Program-made: the position numbers and the translations under genes
In this document: positions 47,674-57,389 of the stretch, one piece after another
Numbering within the stretch: position 1 is the stretch's first letter
Layout of the letters: each line of letters starts with the position of its first letter
Source: Candidatus Riflebacteria bacterium HGW-Riflebacteria-1
GTDB lineage: Bacteria > Muiribacteriota > Ozemobacteria > Ozemobacterales > Ozemobacteraceae
Assembly (NCBI GenBank): GCA_002839445.1
Contig: PGYB01000004.1
Span: 248,001-312,000 of the forward strand
Length of the DNA stretch: 64,000 nt
Direction: 5' to 3'
Notes under the pieces: model-generated
The model's database searches: none
Told to the model about the DNA's origin: nothing
The model's input: only the letters and a program-made list of their open reading frames with translations

Positions 47674-49131
47674 TCAGGCGTTATAGGTGGTTGACGCGGT
47701 GTCGCCGCCTGTGCCGGTCCAGTTGGTATGGAAAAATTCGCCGCGTGGCCGGTCAATGCGTTCGTAAGTGTGTGCGCCAAAGTAGTCACGCATTGCCTGC
47801 AAAAGGTTCGCCGGCAGGCGCGCGCTGCGATATGAGTCATAATAAGTGAGAGCGGTGCTCATGGCCGGAGTCGGAATTCCCAGGTCGATTGCGGTTTTAA
47901 CGACCTGCCGCCACGCCTGCTGGGCATTGGCGAGCGCCTCATTAAAGAACGGTGCCAGCAAAAGATTTGGCAGGTCGGGTTGCGCGGTAAAGGCTCGCTT
48001 TATGTCGTCAAGAAAGCGCGCTCTGATAATGCAGCCACCGCGCCACATCAGCGCGATGTCGCCAAGCTTGAGGCCCCAGTTATTCTCGCGTGAAGCCACG
48101 CGCAACATTTGAAAACCCTGGGCATATGAACAGATTTTGGCGGCATAAACGGCATCGTGCAGCTGACTGATGAATGTGTCATGCTCGCCTTTAAAGCCGC
48201 CACGCGGACCTCTTAACTGTTCTCCGGCATCGACTCTTTCAGTCTTTACTGCCGAGATACAGCGCGCGAAAACGGCTTCGGCAATCTGTGGAATGGCGAC
48301 TCCGAGGTCGAGACCAACCTGTGAAGTCCACTTTCCGGTGCCTTTCTGGCCTGCGGTGTCAAGAATAACATCGACAACCGGGTGCCCTGTATCGGGGTCG
48401 ATTTTGCCCATTATGTCAGCGGTGATTTCAATAAGATAAGAGTCGAGAATGCCCTGGTTCCAGGTTTTGAATACCTGCTGCATCGCGCCTGTATTCATGC
48501 CAAGACCTTGTGACATCAGATGATAGGCTTCGCTGACCAGCTGCATGTCGCCATATTCAATGCCATTGTGCACCATTTTGACAAAATGTCCGGAACCTTC
48601 AGGTCCGATCCATTCGCAGCACGGGCTGTTGTCAGCAACTTTGGCAGCAATTGCCTGAAAAATCGGTTTTATCTCATGCCAGGCCGCGGCACTGCCGCCT
48701 GGCATGATTGACGGGCCGGTGAGGGCACCTTCTTCTCCGCCCGAAACGCCGGCGCCAACAAATAATACGCCGGTTGCTGACGCTGCCTGGCAGCGTCTTG
48801 TCGTGTCGGCATAATAACTGTTGCCTCCGTCAATAAGAATATCTCCCGGCTGCAGCAGGGGCAATAAAGAGTTCATAAGTTCGTCGATCGCTTTGCCGGC
48901 ACGCACCATCATCATGATCTTGCGTGGCGTAGCAAGACTGTTTACCAGTTCTTCGAGGCTGTGGCAGCCGATAAAGTTGCGACCTTTCCCGCGGCCACTC
49001 ATGAATAAGTCGACTTTTTCTACGCTGCGATTAAAGCAGGCGACGGTAAAGCCCCTGCTTTCGATGTTCAGAATAAGGTTTTCTCCCATAACCGCCAGTC
49101 CAATCAGGCCAATGTCAGCAACCTTGTTCAT
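47674..49131 (-). CDS. gnd: 6-phosphogluconate dehydrogenase, decarboxylating
   Basis: 485 aa, full length for the family. NADP-binding IGLIGLAVMGENLILNI, signature ILIDGGNSYYADTTRRC, GVSGGEEGALTGPSIMPGG, HFVKMVHNGIEYGDMQL with the catalytic Lys, and the C-terminal YRSARLPANLLQAMRDYFGAH. It oxidises 6-phosphogluconate to ribulose 5-phosphate in the pentose phosphate pathway. GAAAGGAAAC ribosome site. Monocistronic. Confidence 0.97.
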   Translation of the reverse strand: MNKVADIGLIGLAVMGENLILNIESRGFTVACFNRSVEKVDLFMSGRGKGRNFIGCHSLEELVNSLATPRKIMMMVRAGKAIDELMNSLLPLLQPGDILIDGGNSYYADTTRRCQAASATGVLFVGAGVSGGEEGALTGPSIMPGGSAAAWHEIKPIFQAIAAKVADNSPCCEWIGPEGSGHFVKMVHNGIEYGDMQLVSEAYHLMSQGLGMNTGAMQQVFKTWNQGILDSYLIEITADIMGKIDPDTGHPVVDVILDTAGQKGTGKWTSQVGLDLGVAIPQIAEAVFARCISAVKTERVDAGEQLRGPRGGFKGEHDTFISQLHDAVYAAKICSYAQGFQMLRVASRENNWGLKLGDIALMWRGGCIIRARFLDDIKRAFTAQPDLPNLLLAPFFNEALANAQQAWRQVVKTAIDLGIPTPAMSTALTYYDSYRSARLPANLLQAMRDYFGAHTYERIDRPRGEFFHTNWTGTGGDTASTTYNA

Positions 49132-49341
49132 GATAGTTTCCTTTCACGCCGCTATGTTTTTTTATGAATCTACCACAGTTAATTTTTTGCTGCCACGCCA
49201 TAAAAGTTCAGCAGTCGGCTGGTAAAAAACTGGCGAAATTTGCCAGAAGGGGAGTGTTCCCTTGCTGACATCTGCTTTTGAGTGATGGCATGGTAATTGC
49301 ATTACGTCAGATTACAAAAATTAAATACACGGAGATACGCA

Positions 49342-49728
49342 ATGTTCAGAACAAAAAGCTTGCTGGTTTTTGCAGTAGTAATGATGGTGGCACTGACCAG
49401 TTCGGTAATGGCTCTCGACACAGTAACCCTCAGGCAGAACATGTGGATGTGGTCGCAGTGTGAAGCGGTTCTTGCCGAAAGCCTGCATTTTAATTTTGGC
49501 CACACCCCGGTCATCAGCCCTGAAGAATGTTATAACGAAATCGAAAAGGCGAGAATGATCATCAGCAAAATCGTGGCCGAAATTGCCAGCGAAAAAGACA
49601 TGCTCGAAGCTCGCGCTGTTGCCGACGAATTTGCCAGCATGCTTGATAAAGAAGAAGAAGTTGGTAAGACTCTGCACAAGCTGCTCGATATGCAGGCAAA
49701 GTACATCAAGGCGCACCACATTTATTGA
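49342..49728 (+). CDS. small exported helical protein
   Basis: 128 aa from the ATG at 49342 (ACGGAGATACGC). Signal peptide KSLLVFAVVMMVALTSSVMA-L. The mature part is helical and charged, with two Cys (SQCEAV, PEECYNE) that may pair. Ends in a HisHisIleTyr tail. No family recognised. Confidence 0.6.
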   Translation: MFRTKSLLVFAVVMMVALTSSVMALDTVTLRQNMWMWSQCEAVLAESLHFNFGHTPVISPEECYNEIEKARMIISKIVAEIASEKDMLEARAVADEFASMLDKEEEVGKTLHKLLDMQAKYIKAHHIY

Positions 49729-49841
49729 TGACAGGCGCTCAGGCAGCTGGCTGTGCTTTCATAAGCCAATTGCTCGATCTCTCGCGGTATCGTGTAAAAT
49801 CTGGCAATACATCTGATTTAATGTTTCAGGAGGAATTATAA

Positions 49842-50078
49842 ATGCGACGAGGACTGCTTTTTCTGCTCTGCACAATTTTTACGCTCTGCTTCTCTTTTTC
49901 AGTAATGGCAGTAGATATGCCTGACACTACCCCGGACAGTGACGGCGGCCCATACACCGATCCAGCTCCAACTCCAGATCCGGGCCCTGATTCGACTGAC
50001 TCCGGCGACAGCTGGGACAGTGGCAACAGCGGTGGCGGTTTTGACTGTGGCGGTGACACCGGCGGCGTTCTTTTTTAA
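49842..50078 (+). CDS. small exported Asp/Pro/Gly-rich protein
   Basis: 78 aa with a clear signal peptide (RGLLFLLCTIFTLCFSFSVMA) and strong AGGAGGAATTATAA. The mature 54 residues are of low complexity: PDTTPDSDGGPYTDPAPTPD then Ser/Asp/Gly-rich, with one Cys in GGFDCGGD. It may be a disordered surface peptide or cell-wall linker. Followed by a terminator, so probably a real transcription unit. Confidence 0.6.
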   Translation: MRRGLLFLLCTIFTLCFSFSVMAVDMPDTTPDSDGGPYTDPAPTPDPGPDSTDSGDSWDSGNSGGGFDCGGDTGGVLF

Positions 50079-50092
50079 TCAGCTTTAATCCA

Positions 50093-50130
50093 GAGGGGCT
50101 GTCTCATAGGCATATGAAACAGCCCCTTTT
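50093..50130 (+). terminator. terminator after the Asp/Pro-rich gene
   Basis: 14-bp stem AGGGGCTGTCTCAT with one mismatch, followed by TTTT. Confidence 0.85.
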
Positions 50131-50374
50131 CACGTACCATTGCTATGAAACAATGCGCTAACAAAGCAGCGAATTGTGCCAAAAGATAAAAACAGGCTCT
50201 ATGGGCTATTCTTTTTTATTCAGGGCGATATGGCAGGTTATGGCTGACTTTGCATTGTTATGCGATCTGTGCAGACAGTGTTCGAAAAAAGGTGTTGAGA
50301 ACATATTTTGCGGGCAGTTTGCCCGGCAATTGCAGTTTTTTCTTGCCATACACTAATTTGTGCATAAATTTCAT

Positions 50375-50404
50375 TTGACAAGCCCGGTCGCACTTTTATA
50401 CAAT
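50375..50404 (+). promoter_or_regulatory. promoter of the Na/Pi cotransporter gene
   Basis: TTGACA, 18-bp spacer, TACAAT, 39 bp before the preferred ATG at 50443. Confidence 0.7.
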
Positions 50405-50442
50405 AACGGTTTACCAGAAAAATGACATCGAGGAAATCAGGA

Positions 50443-52620
50443 ATGTTTTCACGCCACCTTGTTTTATCAGTTTGTTTCGCGATAATTGTTTCATTGTTTG
50501 CTGTTTCGAGCGTAATGGCCATTGGTTCAACTGTGCAGGTCGTTGATCCGGCCAGTGCCACCATGAAGATTGTTATCGAATCAGGTAATGAACAGTCGAT
50601 TCTCGCATACAACAAAAGCAAGCCGGTCGAACTCAAACTGCTTGATCTCGAAGAAAATCCGGTCGTTGGCAGTGTTATTGATTTGCTTCTGGTGGGGCGT
50701 CCATCGGCGGCTAAAAATCTCAAGCTGCCGATAACAAGCCTTAAAACGAATCCAGTTGGCGCGACAATAATCGAGCCATTTGCATTAACAGAGGCCGGAA
50801 GCTATAAAATCATGGCTATCTCGCGTGATAATCCTGCGGTCTATACCTATGTCGATTTTGGTGTTAACGAAGAAAACTGGGTCATGTATCTGATTTTTGG
50901 CCTGCTGGGTGGCCTGGGCATGTTTCTGTTCGGCATGAATCTTGGTGCTGAAGGCCTGCAGAAGATCGCCGGCAAGAAAATGAAGTCGATACTCGGCACT
51001 TTTACCAATAACCGCTATATGGGCGTTTTAACCGGCATTCTGGTCACCGCTGTGACTCAGAGCAGCTCAGCCACGACAGTTATGCTGGTTGGTTTCGTTA
51101 ATGCCTCGCTGATGACAATCAGTCAGACCCTGTCGGTCATATTCGGTGCCAATATCGGCACGACAATTACAGTTCAGTTGATCGCCTTTGAAATTTCGCA
51201 TTTCGCCCTGCTGATGATTGGCGCAGGCTTCATTCTCAAGTTTTCGCGCAACAAGACGGTTATCTATGCCGGTGATATTATCATGGGCTTTGGTTTCATT
51301 TTTTATGGCATGAAAATAATGAGCGTTTCCATGTCGCCGTTGCGCAGTTTCCCGGCATTTCGCGAGATGCTGCTTTCGTTCAGCAATTATCCGATCAGCG
51401 CGATAATCGGCTCAATGCTGTTTACCGCTCTCATTCAGAGCAGCGGCGCAACCATAGGTCTGGTCGTGGTTTTCGCCAGTCAGGGCTTGATCACGCTGCA
51501 TGCTTCGATTCCGTTGATTCTTGGCGCCCATACCGGCACCTGTATCACCGGCTGGATAGCAGCTCTCGGCGCATCGGCCGCCGCCAAAAAAACGGCGCTG
51601 CTCAACGTTCTTTACAACATTATTGGCACAGTTATATTTTTGCCGTTCCTTTACAACTACATGAGCTTCAGTGATTTCGTCGTCTGGTGCACGGCGCCGT
51701 TTTCTTCTTCGCCGGCGCGCGAAGTAGCCAACGCGCACATGATTTCGGCTATTCTTAAAATGCTGGTTATGTTCCCGTTCTATGACCAGATTATCGGCCT
51801 GACACACCTGATGATACCTGAAGATAGCCAGGAAGAAATTGCCCGCTCGGTAAAGACCAAGTATCTCTCAGAAAGCCTTCTGAAATCGCCAGAACTGGCT
51901 CTCGGAAACGTGACGCGCGAGATTCTGCGTATGGCCGGCCATGTCGAGTTCATGATGGAGAAGGTGCCCGAAATGATCTCATACGGCCGCGAAGAGACCA
52001 TTCAGGAGGTCTCGTTCCGTGAAGACAAGGTAGATACTGCGCAGTATGAGATAACCAAATACCTTTCGCAACTGTCAGAAGAATCGCTGACCGAAGATCA
52101 GACTCTGGTGATGATGCGCTATATGTCGATTATCAATGAACTTGAGGGCCAGGCTGACCTGATTCATAAGATCATTGTGCCTTTTTCGCGCGCCAAGGCG
52201 CGTGAAGAGATTCGCTTTTCTGAAGAGGGCTTTCGTGAGCTGCTCGGCATGTTCGACCGCTCGAACGAAAACTTCAAGCTTATCATCAACGCTTTCGCTA
52301 CGCATAATGCTGAACAGGCTGAGCGCGTGCTGAAATCGGAGCGCACCTTTGAAGTTCTGGTCAAGCGCCTGCGCACCGCGCATATGCGCCGCGTGTTTCA
52401 GCACAAGGTTCAGTCGATAGAGACCTCGACATTGCACATGGATCTGTTGCAGTGTTTTAAACGCATAAACATGCATTCTATTGAGATGTCGAAGTCGATG
52501 ATCGTTGACTGGTATGGTCAGAAAGGGCAGGTCTTTGCCGAAGGCGATGCTGCGGTTGCTGCCGCGCTGCAGGCCGCCGAAGAAGAACCGCCACAAACAG
52601 ATGGCACCGCTCATGAATAG
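50443..52620 (+). CDS. Na+/phosphate cotransporter with extracytoplasmic domain and PhoU-like tail
   Basis: 725 aa from the ATG at 50443 (GAGGAAATCAGGA); an in-frame ATG at 50422 is less well placed. Signal peptide, then a beta-rich domain to about residue 145 that most NptA proteins lack. The transporter core has the two QSSSATT-type repeats: TAVTQSSSATTVML and TALIQSSGATIGLV, with FGANIGTTIT and GAHTGTCITG. The C-terminal 200 residues are PhoU-like helices. It imports phosphate with sodium. The N-terminal extracytoplasmic domain is unusual. Confidence 0.92.
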   Translation: MFSRHLVLSVCFAIIVSLFAVSSVMAIGSTVQVVDPASATMKIVIESGNEQSILAYNKSKPVELKLLDLEENPVVGSVIDLLLVGRPSAAKNLKLPITSLKTNPVGATIIEPFALTEAGSYKIMAISRDNPAVYTYVDFGVNEENWVMYLIFGLLGGLGMFLFGMNLGAEGLQKIAGKKMKSILGTFTNNRYMGVLTGILVTAVTQSSSATTVMLVGFVNASLMTISQTLSVIFGANIGTTITVQLIAFEISHFALLMIGAGFILKFSRNKTVIYAGDIIMGFGFIFYGMKIMSVSMSPLRSFPAFREMLLSFSNYPISAIIGSMLFTALIQSSGATIGLVVVFASQGLITLHASIPLILGAHTGTCITGWIAALGASAAAKKTALLNVLYNIIGTVIFLPFLYNYMSFSDFVVWCTAPFSSSPAREVANAHMISAILKMLVMFPFYDQIIGLTHLMIPEDSQEEIARSVKTKYLSESLLKSPELALGNVTREILRMAGHVEFMMEKVPEMISYGREETIQEVSFREDKVDTAQYEITKYLSQLSEESLTEDQTLVMMRYMSIINELEGQADLIHKIIVPFSRAKAREEIRFSEEGFRELLGMFDRSNENFKLIINAFATHNAEQAERVLKSERTFEVLVKRLRTAHMRRVFQHKVQSIETSTLHMDLLQCFKRINMHSIEMSKSMIVDWYGQKGQVFAEGDAAVAAALQAAEEEPPQTDGTAHE

Positions 52621-52628
52621 GTTGGTTT

Positions 52629-53171
52629 ATGAACGAAAAAAGATTTACTGGTTCGATCGACAAGTTGCGCAACCCGGAACGCTTTGAAAGACTGCAGGTC
52701 GACAGAGTTCTCGATTACAGCCTGGCCGGTTGCGATGCCGGCAGCGTTCTTGACGTTGGGACCGGCACCGGACTTTTTGCCGAGGCGTTTTTGCGGCGCG
52801 GTTGCCGGGTCAGGGGCGTAGACTGCAATGACGACTATCTAAAAGTTGCGTCTGAGCTGGTCAAGGGCGTCGAATTCAGCCGGGCGACCGCTGAAAATCT
52901 GCCTTTTGATAATGGCAGTTTTGATCTGGTGTTTATGTCGCATCTGCTGCACGAGGCCGACGACCCTCTGCAGGCTGTTCGCGAAGCATATCGGGTTGGC
53001 CGTCGCCGCCTGGCGGTGCTTGAATGGCCATATCTTGCTCAGGAAATCGGTCCGCCGCTTGAGCATCGCATGCCGGCGGAAGCAATCAAGAGGCTCGGCG
53101 AACAGGCTGGTTTTGCCCTTTGTGACCAGATTCAGCTGAAAATAATGCACCTGACAATTTTTGACCGCTGA
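52629..53171 (+). CDS. class I SAM-dependent methyltransferase
   Basis: 180 aa. Motif I VLDVGTGTGLFAEAF (residues 40-54), motif II acidic RGVDCNDDYL, then ATAENLPFDNGSFDLVFMSH typical of UbiE/Methyltransf_11 proteins. Begins 8 bp after the transporter gene, on the same strand. Substrate unknown. Confidence 0.93.
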   Translation: MNEKRFTGSIDKLRNPERFERLQVDRVLDYSLAGCDAGSVLDVGTGTGLFAEAFLRRGCRVRGVDCNDDYLKVASELVKGVEFSRATAENLPFDNGSFDLVFMSHLLHEADDPLQAVREAYRVGRRRLAVLEWPYLAQEIGPPLEHRMPAEAIKRLGEQAGFALCDQIQLKIMHLTIFDR

Positions 53172-53280
53172 CACGGGTGTAACGGTTGTAACAGTAGCTC
53201 TGCACCGGGTGCAATAAATATGCATTGCTACTTTGTCAGCGCCAGAATCGGCATTGCACCGCTGAAAAAAAACTGCAAAA

Positions 53281-53317
53281 AAAAACGCTGCAATCTGATG
53301 CGGGATGCAGCGTTTTT
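53281..53317 (+). terminator. terminator
   Basis: 12-bp stem AAAAACGCTGCA with a 13-base loop and T5 in the closing arm; 110 bp after the methyltransferase. Confidence 0.8.
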
Positions 53318-53416
53318 GCTCGCCAGACTCCTTGCTGCGTGCCGGGTTGCTGCGCTTTGCGATCAGACATCAGTTTGTGCTATAACTGCAACCATAAATA
53401 ATCAAGCGGGTGGCAG

Positions 53417-53608
53417 ATGAATCATACTGATGTTGCGAAGGCTATCGATATTCACCAATTTCTTGATCGCCTTGAAGAATCAAGCTCTATCCAGAACTAC
53501 TACCGCATAAATCACCTTACTCCTCAGCAGAGAGACCTGCTAGCTGTAAGAATGGCCGAATCACTTGTTACTGAGCTTGAATCCATGGGACTTCACATCG
53601 ATTCCTGA
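53417..53608 (+). CDS. small protein of unknown function
   Basis: 63-aa acidic helical protein (FLDRLEESSSIQNYYRIN, LTPQQRDLLAVRMAESLV). GGTGGCAG precedes the ATG. Lies between a terminator and an AT-rich spacer before the HU gene. Composition is protein-like; function unknown. Confidence 0.55.
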   Translation: MNHTDVAKAIDIHQFLDRLEESSSIQNYYRINHLTPQQRDLLAVRMAESLVTELESMGLHIDS

Positions 53609-53774
53609 AGTCGTTTTTTTTACCGTCTGGTGAGAACGGCATTGACTGTGAGATACCCGTGTGAAAAAAATTTTTACACATTTTTTTTGCGGTAAAACAC
53701 TGATCAATAGCGAACTTTTTATGGGGTGGTCAAGCCCGGTAACCGGGAAAGTTGAATTTTAGTAGTTTACCCAC

Positions 53775-53803
53775 TTGTGCATCGTTGAAGTTATATGTAT
53801 AAT
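53775..53803 (+). promoter_or_regulatory. promoter of the HU gene
   Basis: TTGTGC, 17-bp spacer, perfect TATAAT, 33 bp before the GTG start. Confidence 0.75.
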
Positions 53804-53835
53804 CAACTTTGACCAAATTTTCCAGGAGGAAACCC

Positions 53836-54132
53836 GTGAATAAATCAGAACTCGTGAAGGCAATCGCTAAAAAAGCAGACGTAACTAATGCAAGTGCACA
53901 GGCAATTCTTGAAGCTTTTGTAGACGCCGTTAAGGGCGGACTCAAAAAGGGCGACAAAGTACAGCTCATCGGCTTCGGTTCTTTTGCAACCGTTAAGCGC
54001 GAAGCTCGCAAGGGTGTTAACCCCCAGACCAAGAAACCCATCAAGATCGCTGCCAAAAAGGTTGCTAAATTCATCGCCGGCAAAGAACTCAAAGACATGG
54101 TAAACGGAACTGTTGCCAAGAAGAAAAAATAA
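53836..54132 (+). CDS. DNA-binding protein HU
   Basis: 98 aa, GTG start behind AGGAGGAAACCC. Full HU pattern: NKSELVKAIAKKADVTNASA, VQLIGFGSFATVKREARKGV, NPQTKKPIKIAAKKVAKFIAG (split by my quoting), with a basic tail KKKK. Histone-like nucleoid protein that bends DNA and also helps Mu-type transposition. Own promoter and terminator. Confidence 0.97.
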   Translation: MNKSELVKAIAKKADVTNASAQAILEAFVDAVKGGLKKGDKVQLIGFGSFATVKREARKGVNPQTKKPIKIAAKKVAKFIAGKELKDMVNGTVAKKKK

Positions 54133-54145
54133 TTTCTGACAATGA

Positions 54146-54176
54146 GAGAGCCATCCTCGCGGGTGGCTCTTTTTTT
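54146..54176 (+). terminator. terminator after HU
   Basis: 7-bp stem AGAGCCA, 10-base loop, T8. Confidence 0.9.
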
Positions 54177-54266
54177 ATTCCGGCATATTTCTTGACTTTT
54201 ATGCGCGCCAAAATATACTTATTTCTTATGTTCAAATTTGTATTCAGCCGTTAAGAAGTAAATAAC

Positions 54267-55088
54267 TTGCATTTATCAAGCTATACACACCTTGGTATGG
54301 TCAGGAGAAACAACGAAGACTCCTGCCTGGTTATTCCGCCCTGGAGCGCCCTCGCGATCAGGCGCAAAGCCTGTCTTTTCGCAGTTGCTGACGGAATGGG
54401 CGGCCAGAACGCTGGCGAAGTCGCTTCGGCGATAGCCATGAAGACAGCAACCGAATGTTTTGCTGCCAATGCCAATAATGAGCTGACTGTGCAGCATCTC
54501 GAAGAAATCTTTGCCCAGATCAATGCTGCAGTCTGGAGTCATTCGCAGGAAAACCCCGATACTTCCGGCATGGGCAATACCCTGACCATGCTGATCGCCT
54601 GGCAAGACCGGGCTCTGGTCGGGCATATCGGCGATACAAGGCTTTACCGTCTCCGCGGCGAAGATTTCAAACAGTTAACTAACGATCATTCTCTGGTCGC
54701 CGAACAGGTGCGTCTAGGCAAGCTGACACCCGAACAGGCGAGAGTTCATCCAACCAGGCACATACTGAGTCGGGTCATGGGCAGCCGGCAGTTTGTTGTT
54801 CCTGATGTTTTTGAAACAGATCTGCAGGTAAATGACGTCTTTCTGATATGTTCAGATGGCGTAAGTGGAATGATTGAAGATCGCGAAATAAAGGAGATTT
54901 TGACGCAGAATTTGCCCGAAACAGCTTCAGTTAAGCTGATTGAAGCTGCCAACCGGGCTGGCGGGAAAGACAACTCTACCGCAGTAGTCTTCGCATTTGA
55001 CCAGCTTCCGCTGGCATTTCCCTCGCATTATTCGCTCGCAAGAATGTTCTCACTATTATTTAACCGGGTATGTGCGGGTGGAGTTTAA
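54267..55088 (+). CDS. PP2C-type Ser/Thr phosphatase (Stp/PrpC)
   Basis: 273 aa, TTG start at 54267. Metal motifs of the PPM family: MVRRNNEDSC (first Asp), FAVADGMGGQNAGEVAS, IGDTRLYRLR, LICSDGVSGM and GGKDNSTAVV. It removes phosphate from Ser/Thr and pairs with the Hanks-type kinase two genes downstream. The C-terminus (FPSHYSLARMFSLLFNRV) is an extra hydrophobic stretch. Confidence 0.93.
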   Translation: MHLSSYTHLGMVRRNNEDSCLVIPPWSALAIRRKACLFAVADGMGGQNAGEVASAIAMKTATECFAANANNELTVQHLEEIFAQINAAVWSHSQENPDTSGMGNTLTMLIAWQDRALVGHIGDTRLYRLRGEDFKQLTNDHSLVAEQVRLGKLTPEQARVHPTRHILSRVMGSRQFVVPDVFETDLQVNDVFLICSDGVSGMIEDREIKEILTQNLPETASVKLIEAANRAGGKDNSTAVVFAFDQLPLAFPSHYSLARMFSLLFNRVCAGGV

Positions 55089-55156
55089 TAAAACTATGGT
55101 AAATCTTCGTGTTTTGAAGTATAAATACAGTTAGTGAAATCTGGAGGTCACTCTGC

Positions 55157-55708
55157 ATGGATTCGACGCTAATAATAATTGTAATTGGGATAATTGTCTT
55201 AATCGGCATTATCGTTTTGGTTCTCAGCGGCAAGGATAAGGGCAAAGAAAGCCCTGCCAAATCCGAACCTGCTGCTGAACAGAAGAAAGAGAACCTTACG
55301 CATAAGCGTTTTAAACAGGTTCTTTCTGGCAACGATCTTCAGAGCGACATGAAGGCAGAAGAAGAAGAGCTGCTTACCAAATATACTGCCGGCACCGGTG
55401 AAGGCATCAACGAAGTAGAAAAGCTGCTTGAGGGTGACCCAAACAACGTCGACCTGTTGGACTGGCTTGCATTCATGTATTACAGCAATAACAACATCGA
55501 CAAGGCCATCGAGACCTACAAGCGCGCTCTGGCCATCAAACCGGACAACGAAAATCAGCATTATTACCTGGCTAACAGCTATTTTAAAAAGTCCATGATG
55601 GCCGAGTCCAAAAAAGAGTGGAACGAAGTAATCAGGCTCAAGCCCAATTCAAAGATTGCAAAAAATGCGCAGGAGCGCATTGATTACCTGAGTTCCCAGG
55701 GCAAATAA
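55157..55708 (+). CDS. membrane-anchored TPR protein
   Basis: 183 aa. N-terminal membrane segment (LIIIVIGIIVLIGIIVLVL), a charged linker, then two TPR units (NNVDLLDWLAFMYYSNNNID, KPDNENQHYYLANSYFKKS). Likely a scaffold presenting partners to the neighbouring kinase and phosphatase. CTGGAGG ribosome site. Confidence 0.85.
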   Translation: MDSTLIIIVIGIIVLIGIIVLVLSGKDKGKESPAKSEPAAEQKKENLTHKRFKQVLSGNDLQSDMKAEEEELLTKYTAGTGEGINEVEKLLEGDPNNVDLLDWLAFMYYSNNNIDKAIETYKRALAIKPDNENQHYYLANSYFKKSMMAESKKEWNEVIRLKPNSKIAKNAQERIDYLSSQGK

Positions 55709-55728
55709 ATCGATTCTGAAAGGCATCT

Positions 55729-57387
55729 ATGCCAATCGTTAATCCTCCAGAATTAACGAACTATCATCTGCTCGATCTCATCGGCTGCGGTGGTATGGGT
55801 TCTGTATATATTGGCTACCAGCTTGATACCGATAAGCTGGTGGCCATTAAACTTCTCGACCCGGAAGTAGCAAAGATTCCAGCGATATTAGGCCAGTTCA
55901 AGCAGGAAGGCGAGATTCTCAAAAACCTGCGCCATCCCAACATTGTCAACTTCGTTGCGCAAGGCTGCGAGGCGGATTTCCATTACCTGGTAATGGATTA
56001 CGTAAAGGGGCTTTCGCTCGACAGCTTTCCGCTCGGCAATTCGATGACGACACTTGGCGTTAAGCAGGCCCTGCCAAGCATGGAAGAATACCTGAATGTT
56101 TTTATCGGCTGCTTTGAAGCCCTTGGTTACGTTCACAAAAAAGGGCTGGTGCATCGTGATATCAAGCCGCATAACATCATCTTGCGCGGCGGTGAGTACA
56201 AACCGTGCCTTATCGACTTTGGCATTGCCAAATATACCGAGAAAGACGACGATCTCAATCTGAGTGCCGAGGGAATGTTCACCGTTGCCTACGCGAGTCC
56301 GGAGCAGCTTACCAACAAGCCGGTCGACTTTCTATCGGATCTTTTTTCTTATGGCGTGGTCATGTATGAAAAGCTGACTGGACACCTGCCATTCAAGGGC
56401 AAACGCGCCATGCAGGTGTTCATCGAACAGACAAAGTGGAACTTTTCGCCACCGCGTCAGCTTAATCCGGTTATTCCGCAGAAGCTTGAACAGATAGTGC
56501 TCAAACTTCTGTCCAAAGATCCGACGCAGCGCTACCCGACGGCTGAAATGGTTCAGGGTGAGCTCGAACGTCTGCTCGAAGTCACCCGCCAGGGGCGTTC
56601 CGGTCTCGGTATCAGCGCGATTGCCGGAGAAATCCGCGGCGTCGATCTCGCGCGGCGCAGCTTTAAAAAGCGCACTCTCAGTGAAGAGCAGGCTATACTC
56701 AAGAAACAGCGCGCCGAACTTATTGACACGCGGCAGAAGCTCAAACTCGAAAAGAGCAAACTGTCACCTGATGTCGAAAAAGTTGAGAGCCTCGATATTC
56801 TCTGTCAGACCCTGCAGAACGACTACGCCAGACTCGAAGTGCAGATCAAGATGGCGCTTGGCTTTAAGAGTCAGCCGCTGGTTATCGACAAGTTTAACTC
56901 GATTTTTAAACTCGAAACAATCGCCTTTGAGAAGCGTGGCTTGCCGTATACAATCAACACAATCGAACAGAAGCTTGCAACTACCGAGGGTAAAGACATC
57001 ATCGTCGGTCAGATTAACTTTACTGAGCGAGCCAAGCGCAGCTTCTCGATTAACAAAAAAGATTCTTTTCTCGCCTGGGACCAATCAAACTGGTTCTTTG
57101 GTGCTTATGAAGAGAAAGATTTTCCCATCTTTCTCATGGTTGGTGACCGGAATATGCCACGCAGTCCCGAAGGCTTTCGCGGCTTTTTCTGGCCGGTCGA
57201 ATTTCTGATTGCCATTCAGAAACTTGGCTGGACAGGGGTGTCTATCGTTGAATCCTTCAAGGGCGTCGATCGTGGCGGCCATGCTGTATCTGCCGAGCAT
57301 AAAGAGACAATTCTTTTTTCGCAGTCGCTTTTTGACAGTCTCGACAAGATGCTCGGCAAAACTATAACCGCAGCAAAGAAGGCTTGA
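55729..57387 (+). CDS. Hanks-type Ser/Thr protein kinase
   Basis: 552 aa. Kinase domain residues 12-285: Gly loop GCGGMGSV (19-26), Lys41, HRDIKPHN (catalytic D144), DFG (163-165), ASPEQL and DLFSYGVVMYEKLTG. After it a coiled coil (about 310-375, KKQRAELIDTRQKLKLEKSK) and a C-terminal domain of about 170 aa with IVGQINFTERAKRSFS that I do not recognise. No membrane helix. Sits with PP2C and TPR genes in a signalling unit. Confidence 0.94.
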   Translation: MPIVNPPELTNYHLLDLIGCGGMGSVYIGYQLDTDKLVAIKLLDPEVAKIPAILGQFKQEGEILKNLRHPNIVNFVAQGCEADFHYLVMDYVKGLSLDSFPLGNSMTTLGVKQALPSMEEYLNVFIGCFEALGYVHKKGLVHRDIKPHNIILRGGEYKPCLIDFGIAKYTEKDDDLNLSAEGMFTVAYASPEQLTNKPVDFLSDLFSYGVVMYEKLTGHLPFKGKRAMQVFIEQTKWNFSPPRQLNPVIPQKLEQIVLKLLSKDPTQRYPTAEMVQGELERLLEVTRQGRSGLGISAIAGEIRGVDLARRSFKKRTLSEEQAILKKQRAELIDTRQKLKLEKSKLSPDVEKVESLDILCQTLQNDYARLEVQIKMALGFKSQPLVIDKFNSIFKLETIAFEKRGLPYTINTIEQKLATTEGKDIIVGQINFTERAKRSFSINKKDSFLAWDQSNWFFGAYEEKDFPIFLMVGDRNMPRSPEGFRGFFWPVEFLIAIQKLGWTGVSIVESFKGVDRGGHAVSAEHKETILFSQSLFDSLDKMLGKTITAAKKA

Positions 57388-57389
57388 AA

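Larger units (their letters stand above)
50079..50442. other. intergenic region with terminator and promoter only
   Basis: 364 bp. Contains the hairpin at 50093 and the promoter at 50375; a 60-codon frame (50174-50356) lacks a ribosome site and sensible composition. I see no gene. Confidence 0.6.

Noticed and set aside
50174..50356. 60-codon plus-strand frame before the Na/Pi cotransporter gene
   Set aside because: No ribosome site; it ends just upstream of the promoter and its composition is not protein-like.
53220..53420. 66-codon frame after the methyltransferase
   Set aside because: It runs across a strong terminator hairpin and lacks a ribosome site.
53659..53688. Terminator-like hairpin GTGTGAAAAA..TTTTTACAC after the 63-aa gene
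   Set aside because: Pairing has internal mismatches and is only A/T-rich; too weak to list.
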